64,000 bases of DNA from Pelecanus crispus. Its lineage: Eukaryota; Chordata; Aves; Pelecaniformes; Pelecanidae. The notes under the pieces were generated by a model that did no database searches, was not told where the DNA came from, and was given only the letters and a program-made list of their open reading frames with translations. The stretch lies in the NCBI RefSeq assembly GCF_030463565.1, contig NC_134656.1, positions 3,954,501 through 4,018,500 on the forward strand, read 5' to 3'. The translations under genes were made by a program, and so were the position numbers. This document shows, in pieces, positions 26,801 to 39,300 of the stretch (within the stretch, counting starts at the first letter, position 1; each line of letters starts with the position of its first letter).

Positions 26801-29800
26801 GTAAGCATTTCTGTTCGCTTTCAGTCCATCCAAAATAGCAACGATTGAATCCTTTATTGCCCGTCATGCAAAACAATTCCGATAACAGGCCATCGCAACT
26901 CTTTTCTTCCTGATCCTTAAGCATCCGTACACGCTGAATCACCCTCACGGCACAGATCGCTGCTCTCAGCTTGCAGACCCCCCCCAGCCCTCCCCGTGCA
27001 TCAGCCTCCCACTAAACTCAGCAGTAAACCGACATTTTCCGCTACTCTCTAGACTTGATTGGTAAAATTTTGTGAGAAATAATTTTGTGCAAGTCTAGCC
27101 GTGAGTATAAATCTCCATGTCAGAAAAAAACCCCCAGCCACCACACAAAGGTTCCTCTCTTGCACATGTAACCGAGATGGTGCTGTGCAGGAAAGCAGGA
27201 AGTCCAACGAGCCCAAAGCAAAGGGAACTGTGCTGGGGACACAGCTGGTTGCAATGCAGGAACCAAAAGCACCAAAAATAGAGAAATGCACATCAGATTC
27301 TTCTCCCTTAGAATCTTCTGCGGTGGTATTGCCTCTACAGCAACAGATATTTTGAAGGTGGCTTAATTCATGCCCTTTTCATGAGACTGATCACCACCAC
27401 CTCTGTAGTGAAATCCTTTTGGCCGAGATCTGAGCAGTAAGGAATGCCAATTTATAGTGCTGGCTTGGGAAACACAGCTTCACTCTTCAGTTCACCATAG
27501 GAAAACTCATTCCAGGCATTACTGAAGTCTTGCTTAAGTCCCATTTTGGGGATTTAAGCAGGCTGGGCATTTTGTGTAGGTCCTTCCCAAGGTCAGATGC
27601 ACCCTGCACATGTGAAAAAGGCAGCGCACACCCAGGCAGCGTTGCGTGCAGCAATGCGGGGCGCAGCCGGGAGCTCAGAGGGGCCAGGGACAACGCGGGT
27701 GTTCAGAACAGAGCACGGGGCAAGGCTTTACACTTTTGAAAGGACGCTGTGAAGTCGTGGATAGGCTTAGCAAGTCCAGCATGCAGTGGTGGTTCTTGGA
27801 AGGGAGAGATTTGGGGAGTTCCTTTGCTCCTTTATCTCGAGCAAAGTTTGTTGTAGGAATTTTTGAGCCAAAGTGCATGTTCCTCCCGCATCCCTTGGGC
27901 ATCACAGCTTTCTGCTCTTCTTTCTCTGGCAGGGCTGTGCTGCTCGCCCTGCTCTTACCAAACTCACTGCTAGATGTGCTGATCTCCAGCGGGACCTCTC
28001 CAGAAAACACATTTTACAAGATACTCCCATGAAATGTATTGATCTATTAATAACAGCATGTAGTGCAGCGCCACATGGTTCAGGGGAGAGGGTTTGATTC
28101 ATTCATTCACAAATCCTCGTGTAAACGCCACATACATTTTTCATTCCGCGAGCGCACGGCCCTCCCAAGTGCAGAGCTATATGATTAAATCAATCAGCTC
28201 CGCGTTTTTTAAATACGTGTCACGTGGGAGAGCCTGCCTCATTTTGCCAGGCACACAGTTATCAGCACAGAGGTCTGTTGGCAACGCTTGTCTCCTGGAG
28301 CTCCGCACGTTATTTTGCTGTAACTGGAAATCTGCAGCGAGAGCGGAGGATTGGCACCCGCCGCGGGCGAGCACTCGGGAATCCAGGAATCCAGGGGACA
28401 CGGCCACTCCACTCCAGCAGTGACCAAGACAAACCAGGACTCCCAACTGGAACCAGCTGGAGGCAGATTAAAACCATTGCAGGTCGCACGGCTAAAGTAC
28501 TGGGGGGCCAACAGCTTGAGCCAAACCCAGCTCACGGGTTTGGGATGCAGGAGAGCCAAGGGAGATGGATGTGCCAGCGGCGAGCAGGAGTGGTCCAACG
28601 TGTAGGCGTAGTTAGGAAGGGTTTCATAATTTCTTAGGTACATAACACATGTAGGGAACGGTACCTCCGGGCGTTTTCCGAGACATACTGAATAGGAGGG
28701 GGAGGATGTGCTCCAGGGAATGCAGAGGCCCCAAAACACGGTGGCTGCTCTTTAGATGGATGTGGTGAGTGTGAAGCTTAGCTCCAAAGAGCGCTGGTCC
28801 CCCCGGGTGTGCTGATTTAAGGAGAGGATTTAACAGGGGTGGACTGTGATAGGATCCCCGGGACGAGGACCTCGGATTAGAGCCTGTTCAGGAGAGAGGG
28901 GCCGGTAAGCTCTGGATGCCCGTTGTACGTACTCATCATCCTCCCAGGCTCCCAGAGGCCTCTTGGATCCCCATCCACACCCCGCTTAGGCTGGAAAAAT
29001 GTGTACAGAAATTTCTGGTGCCTTATCTTAATACCAGCAGTTCCTCCAACTGCAAGGCTGTTCTTCTGGCTCCAAGCCTAAATATATTCATGACCTGTTT
29101 ATCTTTGCTTGATTTTGGGCCATGATTTTGTAAAAAATATAACACCCAGCCTACATATGTACTTTAAATTGCTGTCTCATATCAGGTGCTTAGACCAAAT
29201 CCTGCAGTTCTTGCGTGTAGAAAAATCCTGGTGACTTTGGTGACTTTATTCCCCACATAATATTAGAAAAAGGGCTTGCAGGCTTGGCCCGCTCCAGACC
29301 AGCTCCTTCTGCCCGCAACCCCTGACCGCTCAGACGTGGATCCACACAGCCCAGGGCTTCCTTTAAGGTAGAGCAGGAGCTCCAGGAGCAAAATGAGCGT
29401 GAGCTGAGTATTGGAGATTCAGCGTAACGCTTTACACTTGAGCAATAACACTGTTGGAAATGCAAAACTACCTGCCTTCCCATTTGTCTGGGGGTTTTGC
29501 AGCCGTTCAGATTGGAGGGTGCTTCAGCCCAGAACCCAAAGCTGCTGCGCAGCAGCACCGTGATGAGTGCAGCCTTTCTCCAAAGCATCCTGGTGTATGA
29601 ATTCGGAGCATCTCCAGTCAAAACGGAGCTCGGGCTCCCTCCGTCCCCCGGCTGCAGCGATTCCCTGGTTGTACCCAGTCGCTGCCATTTGTGGAAATGA
29701 TGCTGATGTGCCACCCATCTCTTTTAGCGGCAGATTCCTTGAAACACAGCAGCGTGCCCGCTGTACTCATACACTGTGAGCTCGTTCGCTTGTCAGGTGG

Positions 29801-31532
29801 AGACGAAAGCTCCCCAGCATTAACAGCAGCAACACCCAAACAGCTAAATTCAGCTTTGAAGTTAGTGACCCACTAAGCCATGGAAGCTGGCTTCTTTCTG
29901 CTTCCTCCTGCGCTCACTGGGACAATTTACATCCTACAGCTGTTTTTACAAGGAAAGAATGGAAAAAAAAAAAATTATTTTTTAAAATCCAGTCTTGGGT
30001 TCTAGAGAATTGTTTGCAACAAGCCTAGCTGGGCTTCCATGCCCATTTATCCCTTGGCTTATTTGATGAGCTTGCCAGCAGGAAGGATTTTAATTCCTTT
30101 TTATCCCAAATTATTTTTTCCACAGCTGTGATATGAGATGATTCTGCCAAATAATTTAGGCTCAAAATCTGACCTATATTGAATAGCATAAGATGCTGAG
30201 GATATTCTTGGGATTTTAAGGGGAAGAGTTTATAATTCACTGTAGGCTCTTTAATGGAAGCCTACAAGAAAACATTGTCATATGTTTCCTATCCGAATCC
30301 TATTATTATTATTAAATGCTATTAATACTATAAGACAAATGTTGATGTCCCACTTGCAACAGTATACAAAAAAGGATCTTGCGAAACAGCCATATGAAAA
30401 GACGAAAACCTGTAAATATGTTTTATAGGACCGTTTCAAAATCTATCCTTTATTCAGTGCCCATATTTCAGGTCATATTGTCAGACATCAGTTTGATTGC
30501 TGGTGTAAACTGCAAGCAATATTAAGAGTTGTCAAGTAGCTTCTTTAAACATACTTGGCAAAAGCATTTACCGTTCTGATGGTCCAGTGTTGCAAATACA
30601 TTAATACCTGCTTAACTGTAAACATCTCAGTAGTCCCTCATTAATGGCAAATTTGGTCTGATCTGTCCATGTCTATGGACAAAATCCCGCTTGGGAGCAC
30701 AAGCTGCTTTGGAGCACGTGAGGTGGGAAGCACGGGAGTCTGCAAGGGCCATTTCGGTTTCGGAGGAACACCGAGGCCACCAGCACCCACACCCTGCTGG
30801 TCACAGCACCAGAGGCTTCATCACGCCCAGCAAAGCTCCCAAACCTCCTCTGCCAGGCCCGGTGGCATGGGCATCATCGGTGCACATCAGCGTCCTCCAA
30901 GGACGGCGGAAAGGGCAGAGCTTTCTTACTTGGCAAGCTGTCAGAGCATCATCCCGGGACGTGGCAGACATCGGTTCCAGTGCCTAAGGGGTATGTTTAT
31001 TCCATGCAGTATAAACATACCAGTCCGGGAAGCGGCATGCTGTGCAGAAATGCCTTGAGTCACTTTGTGGAGATAAATACTAAGTTTATGCTCTCCCAGA
31101 TCTGGGTCTGCCTTGCCCATATACAGCACGTGACCGGCGCTGCCTCGGCTTTGCTTCAGGGGCCGGGAGGCATGGGGATTCATCCCTCCGCACGGGTTTC
31201 GGGGGCTGCCGGTGAGTCTCAGAGCCTTGCATGGGTATCCACGCCATGCACGGGGATCTGCGCCCTTGGGGCCGACGGGCTGGGGCCCACCCCAGCCCCA
31301 CAAGCCAGAGGGCCGGGTCCCAGGCTGCTGGGCTGAAGCAAGAGGAGCAATCACCTTCATCTGCTTTTGTAGGAGCTGTCTGATGCGCAGAGCCGCCCGC
31401 CGATGGTTTTAGCAGGTGTGTCCCCTGCCTGCAGGAAGGCCAGGAGACCTTGGGATCGGGTGACTGGCCAGAGGCACTGGGGGTTTGGGTGGGGAGATGG
31501 AGGGAGGAGAAATTTTTAAAAAATTGTACAAA
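23870..31532. other. Intergenic region between RBBP8NL and CABLES2
   Basis: No exon with recognisable similarity on either strand. AT-rich stretches that look like possible conserved noncoding DNA occur at about 26,100-26,950, 28,090-28,230 and 29,950-30,660. A perfect inverted repeat lies at 30990-31021. Open frames of up to about 200 codons overlap on both strands without splice support or familiar motifs. Confidence 0.65.
30990..31021. repeat. Perfect inverted repeat (11-bp arms, 10-nt loop)
   Basis: GGTATGTTTAT (30990-31000) is the exact reverse complement of ATAAACATACC (31011-31021). It could form a hairpin in DNA or RNA. No element boundaries are recognised around it. Confidence 0.85.
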
Positions 31533-32512
31533 GGGGGATGGTGGATGTTGCATGGGGATGTGGCGGGTGTTTGCATGGGGACACGGCGGGTGTTTGGGTG
31601 GGGACGTGGTGGGCAGTTTCGTGGGGCACGGTAGGTGTTTGCATGGGGACACAGCGGGTGGTTGGATGGGGACACGGTGGGTGTTTGCGTGGGGCACAGT
31701 GGGTGTTTGCGTGGGGACGTGGCAGATGTTTGCATGGGGACACGGCGGGTGTTTGTGTGGGGACACAGCGGGTGTTTGTGTGGGGACACGGCGGGTGTTT
31801 GCGTGGGGCACGGTGGGTGGTTGGATGGGGACGTGGGTGTTTGTGTGGGGACACGGCGGGTGTTTGCGTGGGGCACGGTGGGTGGTTGGATGGGGATGTG
31901 GGTGGTTGGATGGGGACACGGCGGGTGTTTGTGTGGGGACGTGGCAGATGTTTGCATGGGGACACGGTGGGTGTTTGCGTGGGGCACGGTGGGTGGTTGG
32001 ATGGGGACACGGCGGGTGTTTGCGTGGGGCACGGTGGGTGGTTGGATGGGGACACAGTGGGTGGTTGCGTGGGGCACGGTGGGTGGTTGGATGGGGACAC
32101 GGTGGGTGGTTGGATGGGGATGTGGGTGGTTGGATGGGGACATGGCGGGTGTTTGTGTGGGGACGTGGCAGATGTTTGCATGGGGACACGGCGGGTGTTT
32201 GCGTGGGGCACGGTGGGTGGTTGGATGGGGACACGGCGGGTGTTTGCGTGGGGCACGGTGGGTGGTTGGATGGGGACACAGTGGGTGGTTGCGTGGGGCA
32301 CGGTGGGTGGTTGGATGGGGACACGGTGGGTGGTTGGATGGGGATGTGGGTGGTTGGATGGGGACACGGCAGGTGTTTGTGTGGGGACGTGGCAGATGTT
32401 TGCATGGGGACACGGCGGGTGTTTGCGTGGGGCACGGTGGGTGGTTGGATGGGGACACAGTGGGTGGTTGCGTGGGGACACGGCGGGTGGTTGGATGGGG
32501 ACACGGTGGGCT
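31533..32512. repeat. G-rich minisatellite with 224-bp higher-order period
   Basis: About 1 kb of 20-23-bp units of the type TGGGGACACGGCGGGTGTTT, with variants such as TGGGGCACGGTGGGTGGTTG and TGGGGATGTGGGTGGTTGGA. Marker subunits recur at a fixed distance: the block TGGGGATGTGGGTGGTTGGA starts at 31891, 32115 and 32339, exactly 224 bp apart, so a unit of about ten monomers has itself been duplicated in tandem. The strand bias (G-rich on +) and regular GGGG runs give G-quadruplex potential. The array ends about 250 bp before the first CCAAT box of CABLES2. It is open in all six frames over most of its length because TA, TGA and TCA are almost absent; I do not regard it as coding. Confidence 0.95.
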
Positions 32513-32755
32513 TGCGGCTGTGCTAGGGGAGTACCTGAGGGAGGACGGGGCTGCCTGCGTGGCGGCCCCCGGGAGAGGGCCGGGGCGGGAGTGCGGGCCC
32601 GAGGCCCGCCCGGCTGCCGGGGCAGCCGCTGCCCGCCCGGCGGGGGCACCGCCGAGCTGCCTGGGCCGAGGGAGCCGTTGCGCGCCGGCGCTAGGACCCG
32701 GCGGAGCTCCGCCGGCCGGCGAGGGGAGGGCGGGGCCACCCGTCATGAGAAGCCG

Positions 32756-32815
32756 AGCCAATGAGCGCGGGGCCGCTGCCGGTTTCATTTACATTCCGGC
32801 GCGACGCAGCCAATG
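32756..32815 (+). promoter_or_regulatory. Paired CCAAT boxes (NF-Y type), CABLES2 promoter
   Basis: CCAAT occurs at 32758-32762 and 32810-32814. Both are embedded in the identical context GAGC/CAGC-CAATGAGCG, 52 bp apart and in the same orientation, and 70-125 bp upstream of the start codon. Closely paired CCAAT boxes are typical NF-Y promoter elements. The transcription start is inferred to lie between about 32830 and 32880. Confidence 0.6.
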
Positions 32816-32883
32816 AGCGTGCGAGCTGCCGGCCGCGCCGCGCTCCCGTCGCCCCGCCCGGGCGGTCGCGGCTCATTCGGAGA

Positions 32884-33393
32884 ATGGCCGCGGCCACGGC
32901 GTGCGGCTCCCCGCCTCCCCGCCCGCCCCGCGAGCAGCCGCCGCCGCGGAAGCGCGGTGACTCCCGGCGGCGGCAGGCCGCCCTCTTCTTCCTCAACAAC
33001 ATCTCCCTGGACGGCCGGCCGCCCTGCCCGCCCGCCGAGAAGCCGCCGCCGCCCGCCGGCCCGGGCGAGGGGGAGGAGGCGGCGGCGGCGGCGGAGCCGA
33101 CCGGAGCCCCCCCGCGCCTGCTGTCCCCGCCGCCCGCATGCCAGCCGCCGCCCGCCCTGCTGCTGCCCGGCGGCCCCCCCCCCCGCAGCCGGAGCCAAGG
33201 GGGAGGCGGACCCCCACCGCGGGGGCATCTTCCTGCCGCAGCTGCTGCTGGGCGGCCCGCTCTGCCCGCCGCCCCCGGCGCCGCCCGCCCTGCCGGGGAT
33301 GCTGGCGGCCGCCAAGCCGGGCGCCCCGGGGCTGCTCAGCCCCACGCAGAGCGCGGCGGGCGGCGGCTTGGCGCTGGAGGCGCAGCGGCAGAG
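32884..33393 (+). CDS. CABLES2: CABLES2 coding exon 1, with +1 frame break at an 11-C run
   Basis: The start codon opens a frame with [22 protein letters not shown], but the conserved GLLSPTQ and the exon end EAQRQR lie in the next frame. The switch falls in Pro/Ala-rich sequence containing a run of 11 C at 33174-33184. As given, the first frame would read past the GTGAGT donor at 33394 and into the intron. The exon has one surplus base (or lacks two), which fits a homopolymer miscall better than a dead gene, since all other exons are intact. Confidence 0.9.
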
Positions 33394-36300
33394 GTGAGTG
33401 AGGGGACGGGGCAGGCCGGGCCAGCCCGCACCCCCCACCCCCCCCCCCCCCGCGGCGGGGCCGCCCTGACCCCGCGGGGCGTGGGAAGCGGCGGGACCCC
33501 CCGGGGCCCTGGGAAGAGCCGGACGTTCCCAGGGCCCTCGGCCGGCCGGCGGCCCCGGGCGGGGGGAGCGGAGCGTGGGAAGCGGCCGCCCCCGGGGAGA
33601 GCGGCCGTGGGAGGCGGCGCCGGCCCCGCTGCCGCCCCGGCCCGGGAAGGGAGCACCTGCCCCGGGGCAGCGCCGCCGGCCGTGTCCCGGGGGCGGGGGG
33701 GTGTTGGGGCTCGCAGGGGCCCGGCCCCGGGCGCGGGGGGCGGCCCGCGGGGTGCCCCGGCGTGCGGCAGCGGCTGCCGAGCGCGGCTGCGGGGTGTTCC
33801 GCTCGCCGGGGCTCTGGCTGCAGTTCGGCGGCATCCTCAACCCTGCCTCCTGCTTTTCCCTGGCCCAGTCTTTGCGTTTTTCTGTTTCCAGGTGAAGCCG
33901 AGAGCCATCGCTAGGTAGGACGCTTCCCCGTGCAGCGGCCGCGCTGCTGCTGCAGTGCCTTCTGCTAATCTCTGCTGCTTGCCTGTGCAGGAGCTCTGTG
34001 TATCAATAAATGCTTCTGTGCTGGGAGCTTGGAGCCTCAGGGGAGGATGTTCTGGCCTTCAGTGCAGGATTACCATTGCATTTCCAAGGGACTTCTGTCA
34101 GCCTGAAAGTGTTGGGTTTCTAATCTACAGGAAGGCGGGCTCTTGCTCAGATCTTGGGGATTTGAGCTCTGAAGGAACTCTGTTCAGGGCGTTTCTTGCA
34201 TAAACAGCTTTGTAAAGTGAGCTGGTCCTCTGAGCCTGCAGGTAGGCAAAGCAGTATCAAAGGCTCGAAGTCTCCGTGGGCTTTATAGTGGCTTCCAGAG
34301 CTTTGTTAGTGAGCTGAAATAGAGATGTTGTCTCTGCTTGAAAGCTGGGGAGCTTTGCTAATGCAGCTGATGGGTGTTCCCTTTCAGTGTAGTCTCACAA
34401 TGGAGGTGTCCTCTTGATCCCCAGGAAATGCCTGCGTGGAGGTGAACGTAAAGAAAAGTAGCTGTTTATGAGGTGCGGGGGTCCTCTTGTGCGTCATCCC
34501 TCCTGTGTTTGTTTTTTCTTCCTTCTTGAACTGTCATTTACCACTCATTGCTTTCCTTTTTGTAACGGAAGGGACCTTTCTCTCCTCACTTCTTAGAGAA
34601 ATTGAAGCTGGGCCTGCTAGAGGGATGTCCTGTATGCACAGGTTGCGCTGTTGTACTCAGCTTGTTGCGCAGGAAAGCCTCAAGTAAGGGTGTTGCTGTG
34701 GTACAGCTCCTGCCCAGCATTCCTGGTCCACAAAAGCCAGCACGCTGGGTGCTGTGCTATTCATTTCATTGCTTTAATATTGTAGGTAAAGCTCTTGAGG
34801 GCGAGTTTTGCATCAGGAGCTTTGCAAGCGCAGTTACCTCTGTGGGTGACGTTCGGTGTGCCTGTGCGTACCGAGTTCTGGACCGCTGGAGGTCATGTAA
34901 ATGGTTCAAGCCTTCCCCTTCCCATGCCAAGTTAAGAGGATGCTAAGAAAACACTCTTTAATACGTATTCCTGGGGTCGTCTCGCTTGGTGTCCTTCCTG
35001 CCTCTTTCCTTGGCATCTGATTTTTAGATGTTGTTACGTTCCACTATTGTAATTCTAATCAGCCCACCCGAAAACAATGATAAATTGGAAATAAAAGGTA
35101 TAGAGAAGTGCAAGGAGGATACTTGGAGGAATGAAAGGGCTTCTGTGTGAGTAATGGCAAAACAGGCCGTGATTTTTCAGCTTGGAAGAGATGGCTGAAA
35201 GGGTATATTGTATGCAAAATGATTAATGCAATACTACTTATGAGGGTGATTTGGAGTGAGAATTCCATCTATTTCTTGTCCTTGAAGAAAAGAGTGAGTG
35301 GAGAACATCCGCTGACGCTATCAGGCAGAAGATCCCCATCTTTACACGTTTTCTGACAAAAGGGCGGTTTTACGCCGCCTGCGGGGCTGTGTTAGACCCA
35401 GCGTATCTGCTCCCAGTCACCTTGGGCGCAGGAGCGGGTGCGGTGGACCATCCCTCTGTCATCACGATTTCACCTGCGACTTGCAGGGTGAGGGACCTGG
35501 AGCGCTGTTGTTTCGCTGGTCGGTTCCATGGTTTGCTCTGCGACAGAGCATCCCTTCATCCCTGCGGAGCAGCGGCGTCTCCCCTTGTTGATTCGGGAGC
35601 TTTCTTTCCTGCAGGACGGTGGTGGTTGTGCTGCTTCCCCTTCTGGTGTGGCGTGCTGTTTGCAAAATAAGATTCGGAAATCAACAAACAATTGCAAAAT
35701 GGGTTTCCTTTCGTTGGGACTCGGGAATCTGGGTATCGTTTTGCCATACAGTAACGCTGCTGCTCTAGATAGGTTCGCTGCGTGCGTCGTGCAAATATGC
35801 AGGCGTATGAAGTCACCAGAGGGAAGGGGGAGGTGGAATCTGCGCTGCGACTCTGGACATCTAATCTTTGGTGCCCACTTAAGGCAGCTGCTCTGCTCAG
35901 AGTCCTTTTTTTAGTCACTGTCAAGAGCTGCTTTGAATTGCCCTTGGTGGAGCCTCCCTTAAATGCTCCGGGAGCCCGGGCTGAAGGGGCTCCAGATTCG
36001 CTCCGTCCGTGTTCGGTGACCAGTGCCACTGCAGTCCTGTGCCGTGCCCGGGGATTCCATCGTGCTGGGGCTTGCCCCGATCCGTGGAGATCGCTTTATC
36101 TAGAACTGGCAGTTTCACTGGGCAGAGTTTTATTACAAAACTTGACCTTGTTTGACTTGATGGAGAAGTTGCAAGAAGCTGGCGTGACCAGCCAGTGTAG
36201 CTCAGGGTGGGTTGCGATGGCACCTCTGCTAGAGTTGGTGGTGATTTATTAGCAAGAAGCAGAACCTTCAGTACAGCCCGAAGAACAAGCGATCTGCTCA

Positions 36301-39300
36301 GCTGATGTAACATGGAGTTTCTTGGAGTTGCTCGGTAGCTCTTAGGTCCTTTAGGGTGGAAACTTCCTTCAGCGATGCACGTTCCCTCGGAGGCACCGTT
36401 CAATCTGGATGCTTGGTTTCATCTTGCGCTGCTGGCTGAGCATTATAAACTTGGTGACTTTAACCTTCCCCTCTTGTTTTCCTAAGGAATCTTCTGTTTA
36501 CAGGATCTTAAATTACAATGCTGTGTTATACCAGCTTGCTGAATCTGCTTGCTATCCCTCCTCCCCTCTCCTTTTCCATTTTGCTGTGTTCTTTTGTTCT
36601 TTCAAAGAACAAGCCTCACAAAAAGCAGTGGAGGGAGGCAGCAAACACCAAACAAATCGGCATTCACACATTTTTTTCTTAATGAATTTCTGCAGCTGGG
36701 TCTGAAACTGGCAGAGCTTTCTGGGGAAACACAGATAACACAGGGCCCCGAAAATAGCCAGGTTATGAAAGCATGAAGAATGGCAACAACAGCCCTGAAT
36801 GTCGGTGGTTGTTGTGCTTTTGAGGTTTTGGTATAGTGTAATGTAAAGCAGCTGGTTCTGCCATATATTCACTGCATTTGGCTGGACCTAAGAATAAATA
36901 CGGAGACTAAATTATTTGCAACTGATGCTTTAATGTCGTTGGTGTTTAGTGGTCAGGGAGCTGAACGGAATGTTCATGGTTGCTGATAAATCAGAAATGA
37001 CTGAGCTAATTTAGGTCATTTTAAGGGTGAGAGTTTAAACAACAGTTGATAACAACAGCACTTTGTACCAACTCTGCTTTTAAGTGTTAATTGGATGCCA
37101 TATTGCTGATATAGGTGCGATCAAACTAATTCCTTGGGTGGAATGGTAGAAATGCTTGGTCAGGCTTTTATGCTTATGATGGTTAATGTGTTGTTTTATC
37201 CTGCTGTCAGCTTAGCTGCTGTTTTCACTTCGAGAAATATAAATACTGAAAAAAAAAAAAAACCCCTAACAAAAACCAGCCCTCTGCTAATAAACAGATT
37301 TTGTCGAGACGGATGAAATCTAATGCTTGAAGGTCTTAGTTTTAATTTCTAAGCCTTATTTGGAGTAACTTGAGCACACATGGTGCTTTTTGGAGTCTGC
37401 GAGCTTTGACCTTTCAGGCATGAACAGACTGGGATGTGCTGCTTGGGGCTGAAAATGAACATGTTCTAAACATGAACTTTGTTTAAAAGTCAGCCGAAAT
37501 GTTAAGGCTGCAGTCTCCTCCTTGGCAAGCACAGTTTGTTTTGACAACTTTCTCTCGTATTTACAACTGCAGGTGAATTGCATGTGCCCAATATTAAATG
37601 TTTTCAATTTATAGCTGCTTGAAGTATTTATTATCTGCTGTTCCCAGCCAGGTACATTAATTGGAATCAGAAGTACGAAGTTGTATGCCTAGCAGGAAAC
37701 TTGGAGATCAGAAAATCCACATCTTTGTGTCCTGCGCGGCTCTGCGGATGGCTCTGGGTCAAACAATCCTAGACACTTCTAACACCAAGGTTATTTGACC
37801 TCTTCATTTAAAAGAGTCCAGAGGCTTTTCAAGTCACTTTGATCTCCAGGCAGAAGGAGTCTGTACAGAATTAACTGTACTCGCAGTTGATTTCACCTGC
37901 GGGTGGGTCGTGTAGCTTTTCAGAGCAGTTGTGCAGGAGCCCCAGCAGCCAGGTTTCGGGATGCCGCAGGAAAGGGAAGCGCTGTTCCCACCTTTCCTCT
38001 TCCCTTGCTGCCAGCGTGGTTCCTCTCTGCAGGAGGCAGAGGGTGGTGGGAATGATGTTGTCTTGCTGCTTCAAGTCAATGAGTCATCAGCCGAGAGGGA
38101 AAATGCTCCCGGATGAAATGTAAAAGCTGAATAGCTGAACTTTGGGGAGGAATTGGTGGGGCCCCGGTTCAGACCCCCAGTAAGCAAGTCCTGTAGGAGG
38201 GTTGTGGCCGGAGCTTCCTTATCCTGGTGCTCCTCTGCTGTGGACTTGAATGTACTGCCAAAACCTATGTAGCAGCACAGCCTTCGTGGCTGTGTTCTAA
38301 TGTTTTACTTCCAAGATTTACTTTACAAGCTTCCTTTGAGTCAGGAAAAATAACGCAAGCTTTATTGGACCATTATTTTCAAACGTAGCTCTTGACTCTG
38401 AAGTCTGCAGGATCTCTGTGTACTGGCTTAAAATGTCATTTCTTTGATTCACAGTCTAAAATAGTTGTGTCCTCTCTCCTCTTTGCTTTCCTCCCCCCAC
38501 ATCTCAGCTGGTGAACAAGTGCTGCCTCCTGACTCCGAGCACCCAGAGCTTGTGCTGAGCAGCAGCTGTATGCCGAGTGCTGTGGGTGGCGGTGAGGAGG
38601 ACGTGTTTAGGTTGTCGGTGCTCCTCACCATAACTTTGCTTAGCCGCAAAGCCCTCGATAATTGCAGAGACGTGGGCTGCCCAAACTTGCATCTGCTTTG
38701 CCAGCCGACTGGACGGCCATCTCGCCCAGCTGCGGGTGAAGCTGCTTCGTCGGGGCTGTTGTGTTCTCTCGGCACCGTGACTGAACCAGAGTTCAGAAGA
38801 GTTACTAGCGGTGGTTCTCACTTTCTTCTAATTTACTGTGAGCTGTGGGATGAGGCAGGGAGGGAAGGATATTTACTTTCCATTTTAAAGAGTAGTTCTG
38901 AGCTACAGAGAGCTCTTCTGCTCTGGGTTTGGGTATGGTTTGTTGGGTTTAGAGGCAAGGAGGGGAAGTGGCGCTCTCAAAATTCTCTATTAAATTTTTT
39001 TTTTTATTTCCTGCAGTATGTGTGTGTTATATTAAATCTGGAAGACAACTTCAGCTGTCCTGTGCTCCTCCTTTTTTCCATCTGTCAACTAGTTAAGCTG
39101 TGAGGCTGTCAGGCTGAGCAAGCCTGAAGATGCTTTTGAGCCTTCTTTTGAAGATTGTTCTGAAGTCTTCTGACTCTGTAGTTTGAGTTTAAAAACACAC
39201 AATCTGATGTGCAGTCGAACATAATGAAATTTGGATTCTTTAATGAGCGTGAGGTATTGTTGATAAAGCAGGTGACTGCAGATGGAGGGTGCTCGCGTAA

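Larger units (their letters stand above)
32520..33830. promoter_or_regulatory. CpG island over CABLES2 promoter and exon 1
   Basis: Dense CpG and very high GC content from just after the minisatellite through exon 1 and the start of intron 1, with GC-box-like sequences. No TATA box was seen. This is the usual structure of a housekeeping-type promoter. Confidence 0.85.

Noticed and set aside
26173-26948. Overlapping 90-130-codon open frames on both strands between RBBP8NL and CABLES2
   Set aside because: No similarity, no consistent splice sites, and the frames overlap antisense. At most a noncoding transcript or conserved element.
31086-32816. Open frames of 350-470 codons on both strands (Pro/His/Thr-rich on minus, Trp/Gly-rich on plus) across the minisatellite
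   Set aside because: They are by-products of a tandem repeat nearly lacking TA, TGA and TCA, so every frame is open. The monomer length is not a multiple of three and there is no known family or splice context.
32761-32883. Upstream in-frame ATG extending CABLES2 by 41 residues
   Set aside because: It overlaps the first CCAAT box and lies upstream of the second, so it is probably not transcribed. The family protein starts at the MAAA equivalent, 32884.
33336-33840. Long open frames on the minus strand over the CABLES2 CpG island
   Set aside because: Extreme GC content leaves few stop codons. They overlap a confidently identified + strand exon and show no domain.
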